From Calendula officinalis (lineage: Eukaryota > Streptophyta > Magnoliopsida > Asterales > Asteraceae), in assembly GCA_963853835.1 (NCBI GenBank), contig OY970822.1:85727135-85791134 (forward strand): 64,000 nucleotides of DNA, in the 5' to 3' direction. Numbering within the stretch: position 1 is the stretch's first letter; the number at the start of each line of letters is the position of its first letter. Below, in pieces: positions 58,158 to 64,000 of this stretch. The notes under the pieces are model-generated. The model made no database searches. It was not told the origin of the DNA and saw only the letters and a list, made by a program, of their open reading frames with translations. A program made the position numbers and the translations under genes.

Positions 58158-58766
58158 ATGACTCGTAGCTACAGATTCCTATCGTCAATCGGAAATACAT
58201 CTCCATCATTCGACCAGACGGAGGCGGAACCGCCTGAGGCGGTCGCCGTGGAGTCCGATTTCGTTGTCATCCTCGCCGCTCTTCTGTGTGCTCTGATTTG
58301 TGTTGTAGGCCTAATCGCAGTAGCTCGCTGCGCGTGGCTGCGTCGTGGATCCACCACCACTACTGCCCGCCGGAATCCTGCTCTGCCGGCTGCGAATAAA
58401 GGAATTAAGAAGAAGATAGTCGAGACGCTCCCGAAGTTTGTTTACGATTCAGCTAAGGAACAATTCGGTGGTGAAAATACCGGAAAATTATCATCCGGCG
58501 ACTGTGCTATCTGTCTGTCGGAATACGCCGACGGAGACGAGATACGTGTTCTGCCGCAGTGTGGACATGGATTCCACGTCGGATGTATTGATTTATGGCT
58601 TAGTTCGCACTCATCATGTCCGTCATGTAGACAGATCCTGGTTACTATGAGGTGCCGGAAGTGCGGCGAGTTTCCGGCGGTTTCTGCCAGAGAAATTCCA
58701 ACGGAGGCGGTAAATAAAGGCAGACGACATGATAATAGCTCTTGTTCAAGTGATTATTTACCGTAA
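58158..58766 (+). CDS. RING-H2 E3 ubiquitin ligase, ATL8/ATL80-like (copy 2)
   Basis: Intronless, 202 aa. The start is taken at MTRSYRFLSSIGN because it matches the paralog; the open frame extends upstream to 57960, but that part reads like CT-rich leader. One membrane segment (VVILAALLCALICVVGLIAV), basic linker, LPKFVYD, then a RING-H2 finger from C116 (CAICLSEYADGDEIRVLPQC, GHGFHVGCIDLW, CPSCRQ), a second CRKCGEFP pair and tail SSDYLP. About 70% of the core is identical by eye to copy 1. Presumably an old tandem duplicate pushed apart by the transposon nest. Expected role as in copy 1. Confidence 0.93.
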   Translation: MTRSYRFLSSIGNTSPSFDQTEAEPPEAVAVESDFVVILAALLCALICVVGLIAVARCAWLRRGSTTTTARRNPALPAANKGIKKKIVETLPKFVYDSAKEQFGGENTGKLSSGDCAICLSEYADGDEIRVLPQCGHGFHVGCIDLWLSSHSSCPSCRQILVTMRCRKCGEFPAVSAREIPTEAVNKGRRHDNSSCSSDYLP

Positions 58767-59016
58767 CAATTTCAAAATTGTCTAGCTTCCAGTGATGTTA
58801 ATAAGTTAATTAATTACTCCGTAATTTCAAAATTTGTCCAATTATCCGTGATGCGGAATAATTTAGTGGAAACGGTGGACGGTTGTGATCTTTGGGGTTT
58901 TGTCGTATATTTCTAATTCAGGATTAAGTGTCTGATTCTCATCTTCTGGCTGTGTCAATTACTGTTCGCTGTAGTTAACTTTGTCATTATCTTCTCTCAC
59001 AATTAGTTTATTCTAA

Positions 59017-59526
59017 GAGCATTAACTTCTTTAATACTTATTATATTTGTCATATCATCTAATAACATATCAATTAAAAACTTCTCTAATTATTAATCTT
59101 TTCAGAAAAAAAATTCTTATTAATATTACTAATTTACCTTTATATATATCAAATATTACAAAATACCCCCTCTTATGTAATTTAATTTTTTTAAGTATTT
59201 ATAAAACTTAAATTTTTTATAAAATATCTTTTACAAAAATATTATAATACTTGACTTTAAAAAGTATTGAGATATGATAAAATTATAATTTATACTTATA
59301 AAAATAATAAATAATTCACATATAAATATATATAGAGGTTTAAAATGTAAAATTGTTAAATATAAGGACTAAAAGAATCAAACATTGAAAATGATTAAGT
59401 GGTTGGGAAAATAAGTGGTTGAAGTGACCTTATAAAAAAATCATATATATTCCAATAGTAAAAAATCATTTTATAGGTTATTTAAATAGTATCAACCTCT
59501 TAAAAAACCTCTCATTGAAGATGCTC
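59017..59526 (+). mobile_element. Tourist-like MITE, 0.5 kb family, complete copy 3
   Basis: The ends GAGCATTAACTTC and GAAGATGCTC are flanked by TAA on both sides (59014-59016, 59527-59529). The body matches the units at 44339 and 45763. No coding capacity. Confidence 0.78.
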
Positions 59527-59564
59527 TAATTTGTTTATAATCTATTTCAAAATCCATCTATTTT

Positions 59565-59650
59565 CACTATAAGATTTGAACCCTTAACCTTAAAGTTAAA
59601 ATAAATATTTTTATCACTAGATCATTGGCACTTTATTATTCAAGTTACAC
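59565..59650 (-). repeat. SINE-like element (minus strand)
   Basis: On the minus strand, GATCTAGTGATAAAAA (A-box-like) precedes AAGGGTTCAAATCTT (B-box-like). The tRNA-like spacing suggests a SINE head; ends not defined. Confidence 0.4.
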
Positions 59651-59959
59651 AATGCAAAATGCATATAGTTAATGTGGATTTTTTAAACTAATTTAGCTTA
59701 CATTAAAAAGAATGATCTGAAATTTGCATGCACTTTCCAACTTCCATCCACCTTTAATTTTGCTTCTAACCTTTTAAGAATGGGTAATTTATGAATCTGG
59801 TATGGAGATAATAAGGTTTGGGTTGAGCTTAAATGAAGTTCAGGTTAAAAATATGCCTACCCGTCCAAGCCATTTATAAACAAAGTTATGTTCGGGTTGA
59901 CTTATGTATAAACACGTTGACCCGTTAACCCGTTAGTTTTATAAAGTTTTTTTAAATGA

Positions 59960-60120
59960 TGTAAGGTTGTGTTTGGTAAAGCTTATTTAAGAAATTTTTG
60001 AGCTTATTAATTTAATAAATGATAATAAACTTGAATTTTAAAACTTATTTAAATTTATTAAGGTAATAAACTTAAAAACCACTTATACAAGTATAAGTTT
60101 TTCCAAACATGGACTTAATA
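59960..60120. repeat. Foldback MITE-like repeat
   Basis: TGTTTGGTAAAGCTTATTTAA near the left and ATAAGTTTTTCCAAACA near the right form an imperfect inverted pair around AT-rich sequence, resembling 19505-19650. Confidence 0.45.
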
Positions 60121-61331
60121 TTATAAAATATCTTTTTTTTATTGTTTGAATTATGATCTTGTTCCCATATTCTAATGAATTTAAGATTTTGATGTGAGAT
60201 TTTGATGTTGTTAGCACTTAATTTACTCAAATGATGTATCGATTAATTTTGTATTTGTTTCCATTTATTATTTCTGACCTGCTTGGTTTTGATCTACTAA
60301 TTCATTCAACTCACTAACTTATTAAGTTATATATGTAAGACACATGTCTGTTTCAATATGTCTATTATATAATTTTTTTGACCCAAAATTCTCAATAGGT
60401 CATTTTTCGGTTAACTAATTCCAACCTATCAACCTCTCAAACTAGACCCACTAACCAGAATTTGACCAAAATCCGATCGAATTGCACCCCGATTTCTGCA
60501 AGCTCATGTATTTTATGTGCCTTATTTTTTGGGTTGCTCTGCTTTTGTGGTGTAATCTTTATGACACAAGGAATGATGTCATCTGATTCTACACGTATTT
60601 GATTGTCCGTTTCGCCTTTGGGAGAAACAAGAATTTTAACACCTTTACATAATTTTCATCATTTTTTTTTGTGCAATTCAAATTTCGAGTTACTCTTTTT
60701 GTTACATTAAGTTTTTTTCGAGTTAGTATTTTCATCATTTTTTTTATTACATTAAGTATGGTACTCAACAAGCAAGTTCTGGTTGAGTTATAATCACCCA
60801 TCTATCTGTTTTATTTCGATCGGCTACCTTCTCATTTCTTGGTTCAGTCCGACCCATCGGTTTAACCGAGTTTTTAAAACATTGATTTTCCGCTTATGTT
60901 TAAGAAAAAGTGAAATTGATAGGAAGTTTCGACTCATGTGATTAACAAAATTTCAACCGATTCAAAGATTCTTTGCGTGCTTGATCGGAAAAAATTCTCA
61001 AAGTTAGGATGAAGTGATACGAGAGAACCAACTTGTGCGTGTCCAATGTGAATACGTTAGAGTAAAGTCGTGTGCCATATGGCGTGTGAATTGTATGATG
61101 AAAGAGCTCGGAGATTCTCTCTATCTTTTTAAGAACACACGAAAAAAAAAAATTGAATCCTTAAAAGATTTATCGAAATCAAGTTGATGTGTACGCACGT
61201 CTGAATTATTCCGTAATTATCACCACACAAGTCCTTAACTAGTGACATTTCCCCACAAACAAACAATTTCAAGGTTCTATACTAAACGTAATGGTAGTCA
61301 TTTTGTAATGATCACTGTATATTATGTATTA
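60121..61331. other. Intergenic, no gene recognised
   Basis: AT-rich; the short minus-strand frame near 60600-60800 is low-complexity Lys/Asn sequence and not gene-like. Confidence 0.4.
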
Positions 61332-61760
61332 CTAGCAGGGTACCCGCGCAATGCGGCGACGGGTACCCAGAAACCATATTTCGTTGCGAGCAAGTGTTGT
61401 TCGTTTACACGGTAATAATTGTTGCTAGAAATAAATAATTAAATTGAAATGTGGATTTTGGTAAGAGTTGATGATTTACATCGTCGTATATTTAATGTTA
61501 TTGGGTAAAATGGTTTTCGAGTAACAGACTTTTGTTATTAAGTGTGGGTAGTGTTACCAAAGTGTAATGTATAGCAAGTGGTTAACACATAGTGATAAGT
61601 TAGGAGAGGTCTTGGGTTCGAATCTTATTAACCGCGATTTATTATTTTTTTAAGGTAGAGAACTAACTAACAAAAGTGGAAAGGTCTTTAAAATCAAGTT
61701 TAAGGAGCTCCTTAAACTTGCCTAATGGGGTAGGCCTAAATGCTTTATATAATAGTAAGA
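61332..61760 (-). mobile_element. Small complete non-autonomous Helitron
   Basis: On the minus strand it begins TCTTACTATTATATAAAGC (the usual TCT..ACTATTATA-type 5' end) after host A. It ends with a GC-rich hairpin region (CCGCATTGCGCGG, within GGGTACCCG...CGGGTACCC) and CTAG followed by host T. That gives the canonical A/T insertion point on both sides. 429 bp, no genes; it contains a SINE-like tRNA-box segment. Confidence 0.75.
61565..61640 (+). repeat. SINE-like segment within the small Helitron
   Basis: TAGCAAGTGGTTAACACATA then GTCTTGGGTTCGAATCTT gives A-box- and B-box-like words at tRNA spacing. Confidence 0.4.
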
Positions 61761-62262
61761 TAAGTGACACGTCTATTTTTTAAACAACAAACATACCTTT
61801 CTAAAGTGGTATATGCAGTGGCAAATCCAGAATTAAAATTAACTAGGGCCTTCATATAAATTTATGTAGAGATCATATAAAAATATGCACTAAAATTTTT
61901 TTTATTAGGTTTTTCCCACATGAGTGGTCCGCCAAGTGGTGACCATGGACCCCCCTTAGTTACATATAAATCCGCCACTGGGTATATGTATTTATAAAAT
62001 CAATTTTAAGGTTTAGTCGTGATTTTAACTCTACAATAGTTAGTCATGTGTTTGGTCTGATAAAGAAATCTAATCTGGTGCTAAATTGATATTGGTTGAT
62101 AAAGAAAGCTAATCTGGTGCTAAGTTGATATCGGTGACCAAACCTTACAAAAGACTTTAAGAAAAAAGAACGAAGTTTGATACACATGAACGACACGATG
62201 ACAATATCGAAGGAGTTGTGAGTCCAATTGGACCTACATACATACGTAATTTCGTAAGCTAA

Positions 62263-62396
62263 GGGCATGTTTAGATAAGTTTTTCAAAAGTGCTTATTAA
62301 CTTCTTGAGATGCCAAAATCAACAAAGAGCCTCCTTACTTTTTTGTTTTGGCTTCTCAAAAAGCCAATAAGTAGCTTTTCAAAAATAAACATACCC
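62263..62396. mobile_element. 134-bp Tourist-like hairpin MITE
   Basis: GGGCATGTTTAGATAAG...AAAATAAACATACCC foldback flanked by TAA on both sides. Same family as 46193-46307. Confidence 0.75.
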
Positions 62397-62735
62397 TAAA
62401 TCATGAATAGTCCCTGCACAATATATGAAACATGAAATACATATGATGGAATGCTCAAGAAAATTAATGTCAATCGAGCCATTTTAACAATATAGATTAT
62501 GCCGTTTCTTCTAAGACGTCTAGGCCGATCCATAATGCTCAGTCGGTTGATTTCAACTATAGTGATGATGTCTCTTTCTACTAATATTTGGCATCCTTCA
62601 AATTTCCAAACCCTCACCATATATAATTACTTTGATTTCTTTCAAATAAATACGTTAATTACACTTATTCTTCATATTCCTTACTTTTGTCCGATATATC
62701 TTATGAGATTTTTTGTTTCAGATCATGGTTGTTTG

Positions 62736-63260
62736 TAGGGGTGAGCAGAAAAAACGGGTAACCGGAAATGGAACCGGAATTGCTTTGGAACCGCCGGTTC
62801 CGGTTCCTAAAATTATGAAACCGCCCTAATAGGTTCCGTTTCCGGTTCTCAAAACCGGTAGATAACCGGAACCGGCGATTATTCGGTCTATTTTTGTTAA
62901 AATATTATATATATGATAAATTTAATGTCCAAATTTAACAATATGAGAAATTTTATGTAACTTTTAATGAGTTTAGTCATTAATTAGTCTAATAATAGTG
63001 TTCTAACGATAAAATATATAGATAATCATATGTTTAAATGTTTGGAGTTTATGATTACTCAAAGATTAGTTGATAAAATGACAAAAAATGATTAATATTT
63101 AAGCTTTACATCTAATTTTAATTTTACAATTTTAAAACAGGATAATCGGAACCGCCACCGGAACCGGAGGTTCCGGTTCCGGTTCCAAAAATTAAGGAAC
63201 CGGTACAAAAGGTTCCGGTTCCGGTCAGAACCGGTGGGTGCCCAGCTATGCTGACCCCTA
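62736..63260. mobile_element. hAT-type MITE (ccggttcc-rich), copy 2
   Basis: The ends TAGGGGTGAGCAG and GCTGACCCCTA are flanked by the exact 8-bp duplication GTTGTTTG (62728-62735, 63261-63268). The subterminal regions are arrays of GGTTCCGGTTCC words in inverse orientation. Same family type as 43547-44206, but with diverged subterminal iterations. Confidence 0.85.
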
Positions 63261-63268
63261 GTTGTTTG

Positions 63269-64000
63269 TAAGTAGCGTGATGAGGGAGGTGGTACGATGA
63301 CAGAACTAGAAGTACCACAAACAGATGCATCCTTGTGTGGGTCAAAGGCATTGCACCCCTAGCTAGCAGGGTCCAAAGGGCAATTTCATACACAAACAAG
63401 TCTCTGATAACTAGTTTCATAAACGTATAAAACAGCTAACAATTTCATAGACATAAAAGTTAAAAAAGACCTATATGACACACACAATGATTTTTTTTAA
63501 TTGATTTAGATTTTTCGTTGGACTTAAGGTTAAAATTAAATTAACTATTAACTATTGACTAATACTTAAGGTTTTTTAAGATTTCTTTGAGCTATTGTGA
63601 ACGTTTTATAATCCGATGGTAGCATCACAACACCAAAACCTTCTAAAAAATTTAAATTACATGTAAAAGAATGTAGTGATCACGGCGATGCATGCCAATA
63701 ATACCATGGTAAGATATACGAGCGACACTTGGATTGTAGAAGTCAACATTTTCTCTATAAATTATTAAATAATTCTATGTTGGGCAAGCCACGTCCATAA
63801 ACTTTATGCTAAAATATTGTCAATCATTTAAAATTTGAAAAGTGAATTGAAAATAGGCCGGAAATTCAGATTCAAATTGAATATCCCATTTACTTAATAT
63901 GGTTTAAATCATTCCTCGATATAAAATAGAGTAACAAACCATTCAAGTACACGAGAAGTGTTACGGCCGGTCGGTGGAATGGCCCTTTTTATCAATATGG
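63269..64000. other. Intergenic to window end
   Basis: Nothing recognised. Confidence 0.4.

Noticed and set aside
19205..61640. tRNA genes at the GGTTCGA/GGTTCAA boxes (19262, 31500, 59580, 61610)
   Set aside because: Only internal promoter-like boxes are present, with no cloverleaf or anticodon arm, so they are treated as SINE-like.

Overview
This 64 kb window is nuclear DNA from a flowering plant. The evidence is intron-rich genes with GT/AG junctions, plant-specific families (GLR channels, PILS carriers, ATL RING-H2 ligases, plant mobile domain) and dense nested plant transposons. AT richness and the repeat style suggest a eudicot, perhaps a composite (Asteraceae); that placement is inference. 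All names rest on recognition by eye, without database searches.

Layout, left half: an intact EH-domain endocytic adaptor gene (1500-6558, +). Next comes a Helitron-like block carrying broken pieces of a thiolase and a PQT3-type RING gene, with a 3' end at 10061. Then a single-exon vacuolar amino-acid transporter of the AVT3 type (10493-11796, -) with one frameshift, and an intact six-exon clade-3-like glutamate receptor-like gene (13666-18505, +). A 1.2 kb MULE-type element is followed by a decayed but intron-containing copy of the exosome nuclease RRP44A/DIS3 (21951-26661, +), then a PIN-LIKES auxin carrier gene (26882-29026, -).

Middle: 29-40 kb has no intact host gene that I can see. It holds tandem copies of an RPA-like zinc/OB-fold fragment, a Harbinger MITE, a Pack-MULE-like element nested inside a Tourist-like element, and a CACTA end.

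Right half: two paralogous ATL8/ATL80-type RING-H2 genes (40826-41383 and 58158-58766, both +) sit about 17 kb apart around a transposon nest. The nest's main element is an 11.5 kb Mutator-like element (46392-57917) with a 10-bp target duplication and inverted repeats of about 400 bp. It carries four transcription units in a symmetrical layout: an Ulp1-protease-like gene and a B3-domain gene run inward from the two ends, and a plant-mobile-domain gene and a 990-aa MURA transposase diverge from the centre. A repeated motif, ATCCCCGA-N6-CRCCCGGATCC, is arrayed in both terminal repeats and again in the central divergent promoter, so all four genes begin beside the same motif. Only the transposase frame is uninterrupted. 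The Ulp1-like and B3-like frames each have one in-frame stop, and the mobile-domain gene has a stop, a frame change and a 2 kb solo-LTR-like insertion. This element is the most interesting thing in the window.

The last 5 kb holds MITEs, a small complete non-autonomous Helitron, SINE-like stretches and a hAT MITE, but no recognisable gene.
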